Counted from the first letter of the stretch, positions 33,748 to 41,794 are shown. The stretch: DNA of 47,446 nt from Hymenobacter elongatus (GCF_004745955.1 NZ_SRLD01000041.1:1-47446); one strand, 5' to 3'. The notes: a model not told the origin generated them from the sequence alone. A program made the numbers and translations.

Positions 33748-35889
33748 ATGGCTTCATTTCACACCTTCTCCGGATTTCGCGCCGCGCTGCTGCCGGGCCT
33801 GTTGCTGCTACTTTCTACCAGTAGCTTTGCCCAACAGTCCGACGCGCTGGCCGCCCAGAAAAAAGACGTGCTGCTGGCTACTGTTGCTCAGGGCTTGGGC
33901 GTGGCCCATGTGCAGCCCGAGCAGCTCGACGACGCTTTTTCGCGCCGCGTGTATGCTCTTTACCTGAAGCGTCTGGATGCCAGCAAGCGGTTTTTGCTGC
34001 AGCCCGACATCAAGCGGCTGCAACAGCACGAGACGACCATCGACAACGAGGTGAAGCAGGGCAAGCACGCTTTCCTGGACCTGAGTACCCAACTGCTCGA
34101 CCAGCGGGTGCAGGAAGCGCAGGTGCTGTACCGGGAGCTGCTCGAACAGCCGTTCGAGTTTTCGGCCCAAGAAACCCTGGAAACGGAACCGGAAAAGCTG
34201 AGCTACCCGGCTGATGCCGCCGCCCGCCGCGACCGGTGGCGGCGCCTGCTCAAGTACCAGACCATGGTGCGCGTGTCGGAGCTGATGGATGCGCAGAGCC
34301 GCGAGTCAACTAAGTCGCTGGCGGCCACCAAAGCCAGGCCCTCCGATGCGACGCTGTCGGCTCCGGTGCGCACGCCCGCCCAGCTCGAAGCGGCCGCTCG
34401 CAAGCAGGTGCTGAAGTACTACGACGAGTCGTTCAGCGACCTGCGCCAGACCGATGCCGCCGACCGCCTGGCCGAGTTTGCCAACACTATTGCCAACACC
34501 TTCGACCCGCACTCCGAGTATTTCGCCCCCAAGGACAAAACCAACTTTGATATTGCCCTGACCGGCCGCTTGGAGGGCACTGGTGCCCAGATGAGCGAGA
34601 AAGACGGCCATATTGTGGTGGCTTACATCGTGCCCGGCTCGGCCTCCTACCGTCAGGGCGAGCTGAAAGCCGGCGACGTGGTGCTGCGCGTGGCCCAGGG
34701 TCCGGCCGAGCCCGTGGCTGTGGAGGGAATGCGCCTGGATAAAGCCGTGCAGCTGATTCGGGGAAAAAAGGGTACGGAAGTGCGCCTCACGGTGCGCAAG
34801 CCCGACGCCAGCACCCGGGTTATTTCCATCATCCGCGACGTGGTGGTGCTGGAAGAAACGTACGCTCAGTCGGCCATCATCAACGAAGGCGGCAAGAAAA
34901 TCGGCTACATCCTGCTGCCCAGCTTCTACGCCGACTTCAACCACAACGGGGGCCGTAACTCGGCTGCCGACGTGAAAGCCGAGCTCGAAAAGCTCAAGCG
35001 CGAGAACGTGCAGGGCGTTGTGCTCGATTTGCGCTTCAATGGGGGCGGCTCGCTGCAGGACGCGGCCGAAATGGCCGGCCTGTTTGTGGCCAATGGCCCG
35101 ATGGTGCAGATAAAAAGCCGGCAGGGAGCCGCTGAAGTTGTGAGTGACCCCGACCCGCAGGTGCAGTACGACGGTCCGCTGGCCGTACTGGTGAACCGGT
35201 ACAGCGCTTCCGCCTCCGAGATTCTGGCCGGGGCCATTCAGGACTACAAGCGCGGCGTGATTGTAGGCAACACCACCTATGGCAAAGGCACCGTGCAGCG
35301 CGTGTTTGAGCTCGATGATATCATGAACCCCTCGCTGGCCAGCCTCAAGCCGTTTGGCTCGCTGAAGATGACCATTCAGAAGTATTACCGCGTCACGGGC
35401 TCCTCGACGCAGTTCAAAGGCGTGACGCCCGATATCATGGTGCCCGACGCCTATAGCACGCTGGCCGACGGCGAACAGGACACTGACTACCCGCTGGCCT
35501 GGGACGAAATCACGCCTGCCCGCTACCAGCCCTGGGCCGCTGCTCCCGCCCTGGATAAGCTGGCCGCCGCCAGCCGCCAGCGCGTAGCCGCCAACGCGGC
35601 CTTCCGCCTGCTCACGGATGCGGTAGACGGCATGGCCAAGCGCCGCGAAACCACGCTCGTCTCGTTGAATCTGGCGGCTTACCGCACTGAGCAGCAGCTG
35701 GCCCGCGCTGCTACCGATAAGTTCAAGGAAACCCAGCAGGCGGCTCCCACCCTCGACGTAGTCCCGCTGGCACTGGCCGCCGCGCCCGCCGACACTACGC
35801 AAAGCAGCCGTGCGGCCCGCTTTGTGCAGCCCCTGCGCAAAGACCTGACCCTGCGCGAAGCCGTGGCCGTGCTACAGGATCAGCTGTAA
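33748..35889 (+). CDS. Carboxy-terminal (tail-specific) processing protease, S41 family
   Basis: A 713-residue secreted protease with a signal peptide (start 33748 gives MASFHTFSGFRAALLPGLLL). An N-terminal helical region is followed by a PDZ domain (about residues 275-365, GAQMSEKDGHIVVAYIVPGSASYRQGELKAGDVVLRV) and the S41 core: GVVLDLRFNGGGSLQDA, then the catalytic serine in YSASASE (near residue 490) and the general-base Lys513 in YGKGTVQ. It belongs to the long Prc-like group, normally periplasmic and acting on C-termini of envelope proteins. An extra 14 upstream codons are rejected because they precede the signal. Confidence 0.92.
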   Translation: MASFHTFSGFRAALLPGLLLLLSTSSFAQQSDALAAQKKDVLLATVAQGLGVAHVQPEQLDDAFSRRVYALYLKRLDASKRFLLQPDIKRLQQHETTIDNEVKQGKHAFLDLSTQLLDQRVQEAQVLYRELLEQPFEFSAQETLETEPEKLSYPADAAARRDRWRRLLKYQTMVRVSELMDAQSRESTKSLAATKARPSDATLSAPVRTPAQLEAAARKQVLKYYDESFSDLRQTDAADRLAEFANTIANTFDPHSEYFAPKDKTNFDIALTGRLEGTGAQMSEKDGHIVVAYIVPGSASYRQGELKAGDVVLRVAQGPAEPVAVEGMRLDKAVQLIRGKKGTEVRLTVRKPDASTRVISIIRDVVVLEETYAQSAIINEGGKKIGYILLPSFYADFNHNGGRNSAADVKAELEKLKRENVQGVVLDLRFNGGGSLQDAAEMAGLFVANGPMVQIKSRQGAAEVVSDPDPQVQYDGPLAVLVNRYSASASEILAGAIQDYKRGVIVGNTTYGKGTVQRVFELDDIMNPSLASLKPFGSLKMTIQKYYRVTGSSTQFKGVTPDIMVPDAYSTLADGEQDTDYPLAWDEITPARYQPWAAAPALDKLAAASRQRVAANAAFRLLTDAVDGMAKRRETTLVSLNLAAYRTEQQLARAATDKFKETQQAAPTLDVVPLALAAAPADTTQSSRAARFVQPLRKDLTLREAVAVLQDQL

Positions 35890-36014
35890 GGCGCTGATTT
35901 CGCAAGGGTAGTCCGTGCCTGAAAGCTCTGTTTTGGCAAAAAGGCGGTCCTGCTTGCTCTAACCGCCCGCAGGTGTTCTGGACCACTTCCCACTCAGCTT
36001 CGATAGTTAGCCTT

Positions 36015-36069
36015 TTACCAACAGGAATGCCCGCCGTGAAATCTTCACGGTGGGCATTCCTGTTGGTAA
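36015..36069 (+). terminator. Very long hairpin, probable terminator of the S41 protease gene
   Basis: TTACCAACAGGAATGCCCGC and its inverse give arms of about 26 bp with a single G-T pair and a 3-nt loop, 125 bp after the protease stop. The length is unusual for a terminator and no T tract follows, so it could be a repeat. Confidence 0.6.
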
Positions 36070-36277
36070 GAGCGTGCTTAGAGCGGTTTCGAAGTCAATG
36101 ACTAGTAGCGCGAACTGTGTAGTTCGCGTCCCCACGCTGTTCGCAGTCGTTCTATCGGCGCGGCGACGCGAACTACAAAGTTCGCGCTACTGCTGCTCCG
36201 TACACGGAATCCGAAACCGCCCTAGGAATTTTCACCAAAGTCGATTCCGGCAAACTCAGCATGACCCGAAAAGCAAA
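36069..36277. repeat. Broken AGAGCGTG-type element carrying a nested MITE
   Basis: AGAGCGTGCTTA (36069-36080), then, after an insertion at 36081-36222, TAGGAATTTTCACC...GATTCCGGCAAACTCAGCATGACCCG up to 36277. Joined, these match the AGAGCGTGTTTGGGAATT...GATTCCG...CTCAGCATGAC element of 11254-11406. Its right end is missing, cut by the next element at 36278. Confidence 0.55.
36081..36222. mobile_element. MITE-like element with IS630-type ends, nested, flanked by TA
   Basis: GAGCGGTTTCGAAG at the left and CCGAAACCGCCC at the right, TA at 36079-36080 and 36223-36224. 142 bp. The interior has the GTAGCGCGAACTGTG...GCGCTACT hairpin also seen in the element at 31797. Confidence 0.7.
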
Positions 36278-36434
36278 GAAGTTGTTTAGAAAGTCGTCAG
36301 AATGTCATGCTGAGCTTGCCGAAGCATCTCACCGCCTCGTTGCCAAAGTAATTTGATTACTGTTGCGGGAGAGATGCTTCGGCAAGCTCAGCATGACGCT
36401 TAAAAGTCAATTCCCAGACTTCCTAAACAGCTTC
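36278..36434. mobile_element. MITE-like element (GAAGTTGTTT type)
   Basis: GAAGTTGTTTAGAAAGTCG at the left and GACTTCCTAAACAGCTTC at the right, 157 bp, with an inner hairpin of GTCATGCTGAGCTTGCCGAA and its inverse. The flanking triplets AAA and ACT do not match, so it may have lost its duplication or be recombinant. Confidence 0.65.
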
Positions 36435-36553
36435 ACTTGCTGTTCACACAGCCTAATAGGGTAAAGCCTCTTTATTTGTAGCGCGCCGCTGTCTGACGCT
36501 TCAGGGAACGGTGCGAAATACTCAGCAGCGCTTTTCCGATCTTGTAACTGTAT

Positions 36554-36726
36554 GAAGCTGTTTAGGAAGTCGTTCGGAACACTCCAGGCGGTCATGCTCT
36601 ATCTAGCGTCCGCTTGCCGAAGCATCTCGCTTGCCTCGTCGGAGCCGTTCAACGACACGAGCGAGATGCTTCGGCAAGCGGCCGTTAGATAAGGAATGAC
36701 ACGAAACCGACTTCCTAAACAGCACC
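36554..36726. mobile_element. MITE-like element (GAAGCTGTTT type), TAT duplication
   Basis: GAAGCTGTTTAGGAAGTCG at the left and CGACTTCCTAAACAGCACC at the right, TAT on both sides (36551-36553, 36727-36729). 173 bp. The inner hairpin arms are GCGTCCGCTTGCCGAAGCATC and its inverse. Its right-hand duplication overlaps the ATG of the methyltransferase. Confidence 0.8.
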
Positions 36727-36727
36727 T

Positions 36728-37363
36728 ATGACGATCCAACAAGCCTACGATACCTGGGCCGGCAGCTACGATACCATCCGCAACCGCACCCGCGACCTGG
36801 AAGCTCGCGCCATCCGGGCCGTTGTTCCCGCCGGGGCCTACCCCGAGGCAATTGAGCTGGGGTGCGGCACGGGTAAGAACACGGAGTGGCTGGCCACGCA
36901 GGCCCGGCACCTCACCGCCGTGGATTTCTCGGCCGAGATGCTGCGGCAAGCCCAGCGGAAACTACCGCTGCCCCATCTCACGTTCCAGGCAGCCAACGTC
37001 ACCCAGCCCTGGGAATTTGCGCCACAGCCGGCCGATTTGCTCACCTGCAGCCTCATTCTGGAACATATTCCGGACCTCGACCACATCTTTGCCCAGGCCC
37101 GGCTGGCGTTGCGGCCCCAAGGCTTGTTCTACATCGGCGAGCTGCACCCGTTCAAGCAGTACCAAGGCAGCAAGGCCCGCTTCGACACGGCCGCAGGTCA
37201 GGTAGTCGAGGTGCCGGCCTACGTTCACCATCTATCCGACTTCACGGAAAGCGCCCGACGGCACGACTTCAGCTGCGTGCAGCTGCGGGAGTGGTTCGAC
37301 GAGGACGACCGCAGTACCACGCCGCGCCTGGTTTCATTCCTGTTCCAACGCGCAGGCCAATAG
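36728..37363 (+). CDS. Class I SAM-dependent methyltransferase
   Basis: A 211-residue protein of the Methyltransf_11/25 type. Motif I IELGCGTGKNTEWL is at 42-55, motif II AVDFSAEMLRQAQRKL at about 64, and the post-motif LLTCSLILEHIPDLDHIFAQARLALRPQGLFYIGELHPF at about 100. The substrate cannot be inferred. The ATG at 36728 overlaps the TAT duplication of the MITE that ends at 36726, so any promoter lies inside or beyond that element. It converges on a lipoprotein gene with an 11-bp gap. Confidence 0.85.
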   Translation: MTIQQAYDTWAGSYDTIRNRTRDLEARAIRAVVPAGAYPEAIELGCGTGKNTEWLATQARHLTAVDFSAEMLRQAQRKLPLPHLTFQAANVTQPWEFAPQPADLLTCSLILEHIPDLDHIFAQARLALRPQGLFYIGELHPFKQYQGSKARFDTAAGQVVEVPAYVHHLSDFTESARRHDFSCVQLREWFDEDDRSTTPRLVSFLFQRAGQ

Positions 37364-37374
37364 GCTGCCGCGAG

Positions 37375-37992
37375 CTAGCGCACCGGCACTGTGATGCTCG
37401 ACTCCTGCACGGCCAGCGTGTCGCCGGGGCGGATGGTGCGGATAGCCGCTTCGTTGAATTCGTTGAAGGTCGCGCCGGCCAGGTCGTTGTAGCTGCCGCC
37501 ACCAAAACTCTGCCGGATCCGGTAGTGTAACAGCGGCATGCGCATAGTGCTTCGGTCGCCGTATCCCACCCACACGTTTTTGGTTAAAAAACCGTAGCCG
37601 GTCGCCGGAGGTAAGGGTACCACAGGGGAGGTATACTTGAGTAGCGCCCGCACCTCGGTGCTCAAATTTGGATCTTGGGGAGCCAAGGGGCCATACAGCA
37701 AATGCTGCGTCCCGGTTTGGACCACGGCAAGCCGAACGCCATTTAAACCAAAAATAACAGAGTCCGGGGCTACAAACCGAAGAAAGTCGTTCGGGCCTAT
37801 TTCCGAGGATACGGTAAACGGGTAGGGCGACTGTTCAATAAATCGCTGCTTGACTTTTTCGTTGGTGATTTCGCCGGCTTGTGTAAAGACGCGCAGCCGC
37901 ACATCCGGGGCGGGTTTGGACTCGTTTTTTTCGCAGGCTCCCAGCGTACTGAGCAAGAATACACAAGCAACGGATAACGTAGTGCGCGACAT
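37375..37992 (-). CDS. Hypothetical lipoprotein, paralogue 1
   Basis: A 205-residue lipoprotein: MSRTTLSVACVFLLSTLGAC with lipobox Cys20. The mature part shares many positions with the protein at 43984-44604, in order: V-R-L-R-V-F, E-I-x-x-E-x-VK-x-RF, PDxxVFG, TQHLLYGPL, LLKY, TGYGFLTKNVWVGYG, LLHYRIRQ, FNEFNEAAI, GDTLAVQESSITVPV. It is of almost equal length. No known domain is recognised. It is probably an outer-membrane-associated or periplasmic protein. The start at 37992 is chosen over upstream codons because of the signal. Confidence 0.75.
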   Translation of the reverse strand: MSRTTLSVACVFLLSTLGACEKNESKPAPDVRLRVFTQAGEITNEKVKQRFIEQSPYPFTVSSEIGPNDFLRFVAPDSVIFGLNGVRLAVVQTGTQHLLYGPLAPQDPNLSTEVRALLKYTSPVVPLPPATGYGFLTKNVWVGYGDRSTMRMPLLHYRIRQSFGGGSYNDLAGATFNEFNEAAIRTIRPGDTLAVQESSITVPVR

Positions 37993-38054
37993 AGAGTGGC
38001 AGTAAGAAGGTAGGGGTAACAAGAATAGAATGGCCCGGCCCGGAGCTGGCAATA

Positions 38055-38062
38055 CAAACATA
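38055..38062 (-). promoter_or_regulatory. Predicted -7 element (TATGTTTG) for lipoprotein paralogue 1
   Basis: On the minus strand TATGTTTG matches TAnnTTTG, 62 bp upstream of the ATG at 37992. Single-element match. Confidence 0.4.
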
Positions 38063-38107
38063 AGAAGTAGAAGCGGGAAGTGTCCGCCAATGCGACTTGC
38101 GCCCAAA

Positions 38108-38306
38108 AAAGCCCGGCCGCTACAGCTTGTCCTTACCCAAATCTTTTTCCGGCTTCCCGGCGGTAATGCCAAGGTCCTTTTTGTTAGCTGACCATGCTTG
38201 AAAAGCGGTAAACCAGATAGTCAACCGCACAAAAACGCCCTTCCAGCCACATGGCTGGAAGGGCGTTTGAGTTTTGGGTAAGGACAAGCCGCTACAGCCA
38301 GGCTTT
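38108..38306 (-). terminator. Terminator hairpin split by a 163-bp MITE
   Basis: The arms AAAGCCCGG (38108-38116) and CCAGGCTTT (38298-38306) pair at 8 of 9 positions. On the minus strand the hairpin is followed by TTTTTT. It lies about 200 bp downstream of the gene ending at 38500. The MITE and one duplication copy fill its loop; without them the loop is CCGCTACAG. Confidence 0.7.
38126..38288. mobile_element. 163-bp MITE-like element, copy 2
   Basis: Same length, same 16-bp perfect ends (CTTGTCCTTACCCAAA) and 159 of 163 bases identical to the copy at 7106-7268. CCGCTACAG repeats directly on both sides (38117-38125, 38289-38297). Same internal terminator-like hairpin. Confidence 0.85.
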
Positions 38307-38499
38307 CACACTGAGAAGAAAGAATACGCCAGGCGGTATGAACAGCCAGTACAGAGAAGATCATGTCGAGCACCGCGAGACCTCTCGCGTGCCAGCGTAC
38401 TGTCCCTGTGGTAGAGATGCTTCGTTCTGTGCTTGATGCGCCGAATGCTCAACAGGACTGTTCCGGTATTTTGACTGAGTCAACCCCGCCAGTACACTG

Positions 38500-39201
38500 T
38501 TAGCCTTCTTCCGCCACCGCTACGTCATCGGCCTGGGTGGTGGCGGCATACGTATCGGCATACTTAAAGTCATCGAGCCAGTAAGCCGAGCTGACGACTT
38601 CCAGAACCACGCTGGCGGCTTCCTGCCGGATGGTGCGCAGCTGCCAGATAATATGCGGGGCCTCGGGGAAGCTGGTGCCGGCCAGCTGGTCGCCGAAGAG
38701 GCGCTTGAGCAGGGTATTGTCGGGCATACCCTGGGCCAGCAGGCGCAGGAGCGGGGCTTCGGGCTGGGCGTCCAGCACCGCCAGGTCCTCGGCATTTTCA
38801 GCCGTGAGCTGCACCTGAAACTGAACGGCCTCGGTGCGCGGAAATTTGCCATTGTAGGCTTCATACAACAGCTGCGTGGCTTTGAAAAAGCCTTCGTGCT
38901 GCCCGAGCTGGGGGTTTTCCTCCCAGAGCTTTTCGGTCAGCATCTGGTGGGCCAGGTTTTCTATCTGCCCGGTCGTGAGCTCCTCCCCGAATAAGTAGCC
39001 CAGCACCAGCTGTGCGGCTTCAGTGGGCTCCAGGTCGGTGAGCGACATCAGACACATGGCTTTGAGCTCGGCCGGTTCTATTTCATCGGGGTTGTCGTAG
39101 GCCATTTCGTGCAGCAGGGCGGTGTAGTCCTGGTTGGTCCAGGAGTTGGGCAGCTCGCTGAGCGCATCAAAGGAAAGGCGTTCTACAGTGAAGTTTTTCA
39201 T
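38500..39201 (-). CDS. Hypothetical cytoplasmic protein
   Basis: A 233-residue acidic protein, MKNFTVERLSFDALSELPNSW at the start. The body is helical (YTALLHEMAYDNPDEIEPAELKAMCLMSLTDLEPTEAAQLVLGYLFGEEL) and a later part is beta-alpha-like. The C-terminus is acidic. The start at 39201 is chosen over an upstream codon because the extra 29 residues look like translated leader. No family is recognised. Its transcription probably ends at the split hairpin near 38.2 kb. Confidence 0.7.
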   Translation of the reverse strand: MKNFTVERLSFDALSELPNSWTNQDYTALLHEMAYDNPDEIEPAELKAMCLMSLTDLEPTEAAQLVLGYLFGEELTTGQIENLAHQMLTEKLWEENPQLGQHEGFFKATQLLYEAYNGKFPRTEAVQFQVQLTAENAEDLAVLDAQPEAPLLRLLAQGMPDNTLLKRLFGDQLAGTSFPEAPHIIWQLRTIRQEAASVVLEVVSSAYWLDDFKYADTYAATTQADDVAVAEEG

Positions 39202-39513
39202 GGGTAGTGGTACTGGATAGTGGCCAGAGTGGCCGGGGCGGAGCAGAAATCCCGCGCCGCGCTGCCCCTGCTTACGGACCGGACGCACAAAGACCCATGA
39301 AATAGCCGGAATAAAGCCCGCCGAGGCTTGGCGCTGGCGCTATTTTGCATTCCGCTAGTCAGTTGAGGCGCACGGGAGGAGCGGCAGCTTCTTCGGCAGC
39401 AGCACGGGCAGGGTTCGTTACGCAGTTGGGTAGTATCTGAAAATCATCAGGCGAGCCTGTTGGACGACTGTCTGCCCAGTTGCTCTTGCACTGCCAACCC
39501 CGCTACACCATCT
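39202..39513. other. Intergenic region without gene
   Basis: About 310 bp upstream of the gene at 38500-39201, to the MITE at 39516. It should hold that gene's promoter. No open frame with family resemblance or strong hairpin was found. Confidence 0.4.
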
Positions 39514-39515
39514 AG

Positions 39516-39687
39516 GCTGTGTGGACAGTAGCCGAAACAGCTGTTTTGGTCTGTATAGCACGTCATGCTTGATCTGGCATCCGCTGGCCGAAGCATCTCG
39601 CGTACTATGGTAAGTGATTACTGTGGCACGCGAGATGCTTCGGCTGCGCTCAGCATGATGTTCTTTTTACATGCTGTCCACACTGCC
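39516..39687. mobile_element. MITE-like element (GGCTGTGTGGACAG ends), flanked by TA
   Basis: GGCTGTGTGGACAG at the left and CTGTCCACACTGCC at the right pair at 13 of 14 positions. TA lies at 39514-39515 and at 39688-39689, where the IS630 element begins. The inner hairpin arms are GCCGAAGCATCTCGCGT and ACGCGAGATGCTTCGGC. 172 bp, no coding. Half copies with similar ends occur near 43231. Confidence 0.65.
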
Positions 39688-39736
39688 TAGAGCAATTTCA
39701 GAGTGAGTGTACGGGTTTTTTAGGGTAGCTTGCGTT

Positions 39737-40123
39737 ATGCAAGCCTATTCAGATGATTTGCGCCAACGCGTAGCGGCCGCTTACGCCACTGGGCAGTTTA
39801 CGATTGGCCAGGTGGCCAGTCGCTTTGCCGTTTCTACCTCGTTCGTGGAGAAGCTGCTCAAACGCCAGCGCACCAGCGGCTCGCTGGCCGCCCTGCCCCA
39901 CCGCGGGGGGCCGCCGGCCCGCCTGCAGGAGGTGGACCGCCACCGGCTCGCGGCCTGCGTGGCAGCCCAGCCCGATGCGACGCTGGCCGAACTGGGCCGG
40001 CAACTAGTGGCCGCCGGCAGCCCCGCCGTGGGGCAAACCGTGCTCTGGCAGACGCTGCAAGCGCTGGATTTGCGGCGCAAAAAAAGAGTCTGCACGCTGC
40101 CGAGCGCGATACCGAGCGTGTAA
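39737..40123 (+). CDS. IS630 transposase, upstream frame (helix-turn-helix domain)
   Basis: 128 residues in frame 1: MQAYSDDLRQRVAAAYATGQ with the HTH FTIGQVASRFAVSTSFVEKLLKR at about residues 22-44, then QEVDRHRLAACVAAQPDATLAELGRQL as a second HTH-like part. The useful part ends at AAAAAAAG (40079-40086). Continuing in frame gives a short unrelated tail. A -1 shift on the A7 run joins it to the catalytic frame, giving a 316-residue protein. Confidence 0.85.
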   Translation: MQAYSDDLRQRVAAAYATGQFTIGQVASRFAVSTSFVEKLLKRQRTSGSLAALPHRGGPPARLQEVDRHRLAACVAAQPDATLAELGRQLVAAGSPAVGQTVLWQTLQALDLRRKKRVCTLPSAIPSV

Positions 40124-40686
40124 AGGGCCTGCGCCGGGACTTTCTCGAAGCCCTGCAGCACCAAGATGTAACCCGCTTCAAATTCGTGGACGAGACGAGC
40201 GTGAACCTGACCTACACCCGCCGCTACGGCCGCGCCCTGGGCGGGCGGCGAGTAGACGCGGCTGTACCGCTGCACAACGGGCCCAACGTGACGGTGGTGG
40301 CCGCTCTCTCGGCCCAGGGCGTGGAGGCGGTCATGGAACTCGACGGGGCAGTGAACACGGCTAGTTTTGCCGTGTACCTGGAGCAGGTGCTCGGACCAGG
40401 CTTGCAGCCGGGCGATGTGGTCGTACTGGACAACTTGCGGGTCCACAAGGCGGCCGGCCTGGCCGAATTGGTGGAAGCACGTGGGGCCCGGCTGCTGTAC
40501 CTGCCGCCCTACTCGCCGGATTTTACACCCATTGAACGGGCCTTCAGCAAGCTCAAAACCTATCTGCGCACCGCCGCCGCCCGCACCCGCGAGGCCCTGA
40601 CAGCCGCCTTGCAAGCCGCGCTGGCTTGGATAACGACCCAGGATGCGCAAAACTGGTTTAATCACTCTGGCTATCACGTACACTGA
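40084..40686 (+). CDS. IS630 transposase, downstream frame (DDE domain, by -1 frameshift)
   Basis: 200 residues in the -1 frame from the A7 run: KSLHAAERDTERVKGLRRDF, then the catalytic motifs FVDETS (first Asp), VVLDNLRVHKA (second Asp) and YSPDFTPIERAFSKLK (Glu). This is the complete DDE triad of IS630 transposases with correct spacing. It likely needs programmed -1 frameshifting for expression, as a GTG at 40186 would lack the first domain. Transposition by cut-and-paste at TA. Confidence 0.85.
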   Translation, partial: KSLHAAERDTERVKGLRRDFLEALQHQDVTRFKFVDETSVNLTYTRRYGRALGGRRVDAAVPLHNGPNVTVVAALSAQGVEAVMELDGAVNTASFAVYLEQVLGPGLQPGDVVVLDNLRVHKAAGLAELVEARGARLLYLPPYSPDFTPIERAFSKLKTYLRTAAARTREALTAALQAALAWITTQDAQNWFNHSGYHVH

Positions 40687-40711
40687 CTGTGAAACTGCTC
40701 TAGGAGAGGTG

Positions 40712-41767
40712 TTACCTGCTTTCGGTGTAGAGCTGGTCGGCCAGCTTCTCCAGGTCGGCGGTGTCGGTGTTGGTCAGCAGGATAACTAGGTGGTCGAACG
40801 TGCGGTCGGTGAGCAGCACGGAGTTGAAGCCGTTGATGCTGCCGCGGCGCTCCAGCACGGGTTGGGCAAATGTCCGGTCGTTGTAGTAAAAGCCCAGGCC
40901 TGGGTAGCCACGGGCGTAGCCGATAAACGCCGCCTTTTCCGGCCGGCCGGTCAGCAGCTGCATGCCTTTCTTCGACAGCAGACGATTGTCTTTCAGCCCC
41001 TGCACCAGCTTATATAGGTCATCTGGGGTCGAATACAGCGCTCCGGCCCCGGCATAGTTGGATAGGTACGGCAGCAGGTCGTTGGTCAGCGTATCCTGCG
41101 CAGTGCCGGCCCCAAAGCTGTAGTTGTGGTAGCCGTACGCTAGGTTGGGCGTTATGCGGGCCTCGTGTATCACGCCCGTGTCGGTCATGCGCAGGGGGCG
41201 CAGAATGTTTTCCGCAAGCAGCTCATGGTAGCTTTTGCGGGTTGCTACTTCCAGAACGCGCGTGAGCAGGACGTAGTCGATATTGTTGTAATTGAAGGTA
41301 GCGGCCGGCGCAGCAGGGTTTCTGGCCACATACTTCTGCACGTATTCCGCCGGTGGGTAGCGGGCCGCGTATGCCTGGGCGGGCTCATTTTTCAGGCCCG
41401 AGCGGTGGGTGAGCAAGTCGTGCAGGGTGATGTTCTGGCAGTCGGCGGGCAACTCGGGTAGGTAGCGGGCGGCCTTGTCGTCGAGCCGCAGCACTGCTTT
41501 GTCGAGCAGCTGCAGGGTGAGAATGGCCGTGAAGGTCTTGGTCATGGAGGCAATAGGGAAACGCGTTTTGTCGGTAATAGGCACCGCGAACTGCTTGTTG
41601 GCCTCGCCCTTGTTTACCCGCAAAACCACCTGCCCACTCCGGATCACCAGCGCCGCCCCGTTGAAATACCCGGCGCTAAACTCATCGTTCATGATGCGCT
41701 CCAGCTTGCTTTGCGCGAGGCCCAGCTGTGAGAAGAAGAGCAGAATACTCAGAAAAGCCTGCTTCAT
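40712..41767 (-). CDS. Secreted serine hydrolase, beta-lactamase/class C family
   Basis: A 351-residue protein with a signal peptide (MKQAFLSILLFFSQLGLAQ). The active serine and lysine are Ser74 and Lys77 in PIASMTKTFTA. The YxN motif is Tyr160-Asn-Asn162 in FNYNNIDY. The third motif reads RRGSINGF, not KTG/HTG, and this is frequent in esterase or peptidase members. LTHRSGL at about 119-125 is typical. It may act on D-amino-acid peptides or esters; resistance is not implied. It stands alone, with the IS630 element just downstream. Confidence 0.88.
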   Translation of the reverse strand: MKQAFLSILLFFSQLGLAQSKLERIMNDEFSAGYFNGAALVIRSGQVVLRVNKGEANKQFAVPITDKTRFPIASMTKTFTAILTLQLLDKAVLRLDDKAARYLPELPADCQNITLHDLLTHRSGLKNEPAQAYAARYPPAEYVQKYVARNPAAPAATFNYNNIDYVLLTRVLEVATRKSYHELLAENILRPLRMTDTGVIHEARITPNLAYGYHNYSFGAGTAQDTLTNDLLPYLSNYAGAGALYSTPDDLYKLVQGLKDNRLLSKKGMQLLTGRPEKAAFIGYARGYPGLGFYYNDRTFAQPVLERRGSINGFNSVLLTDRTFDHLVILLTNTDTADLEKLADQLYTESR

Positions 41768-41794
41768 TATAAATGTAGAGTGGGGGTTGATATT

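Larger units (their letters stand above)
39690..40700 (+). mobile_element. Complete IS630-family insertion sequence, 1,011 bp
   Basis: The ends GAGCAATTTCAGAGTGAG and (reverse complement of the right end) GAGCAGTTTCACAGTCAG continue to a 24-bp inverted repeat with 21 matches. TA is on both sides (39688-39689, 40701-40702), the TA duplication of the IS630/mariner superfamily. One transposase occupies most of the length in two overlapping frames. The DDE residues are all present, so the element could be active. Confidence 0.9.

Noticed and set aside
33494..33967. 157-codon frame upstream of and overlapping the S41 protease
   Set aside because: Overlaps the protease start in another frame; cysteine- and arginine-rich translation without features.
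39737..40686. IS630 transposase considered a pseudogene
   Set aside because: The only disruption is a -1 shift at an A7 run; ends, TA flanks and the DDE triad are complete.
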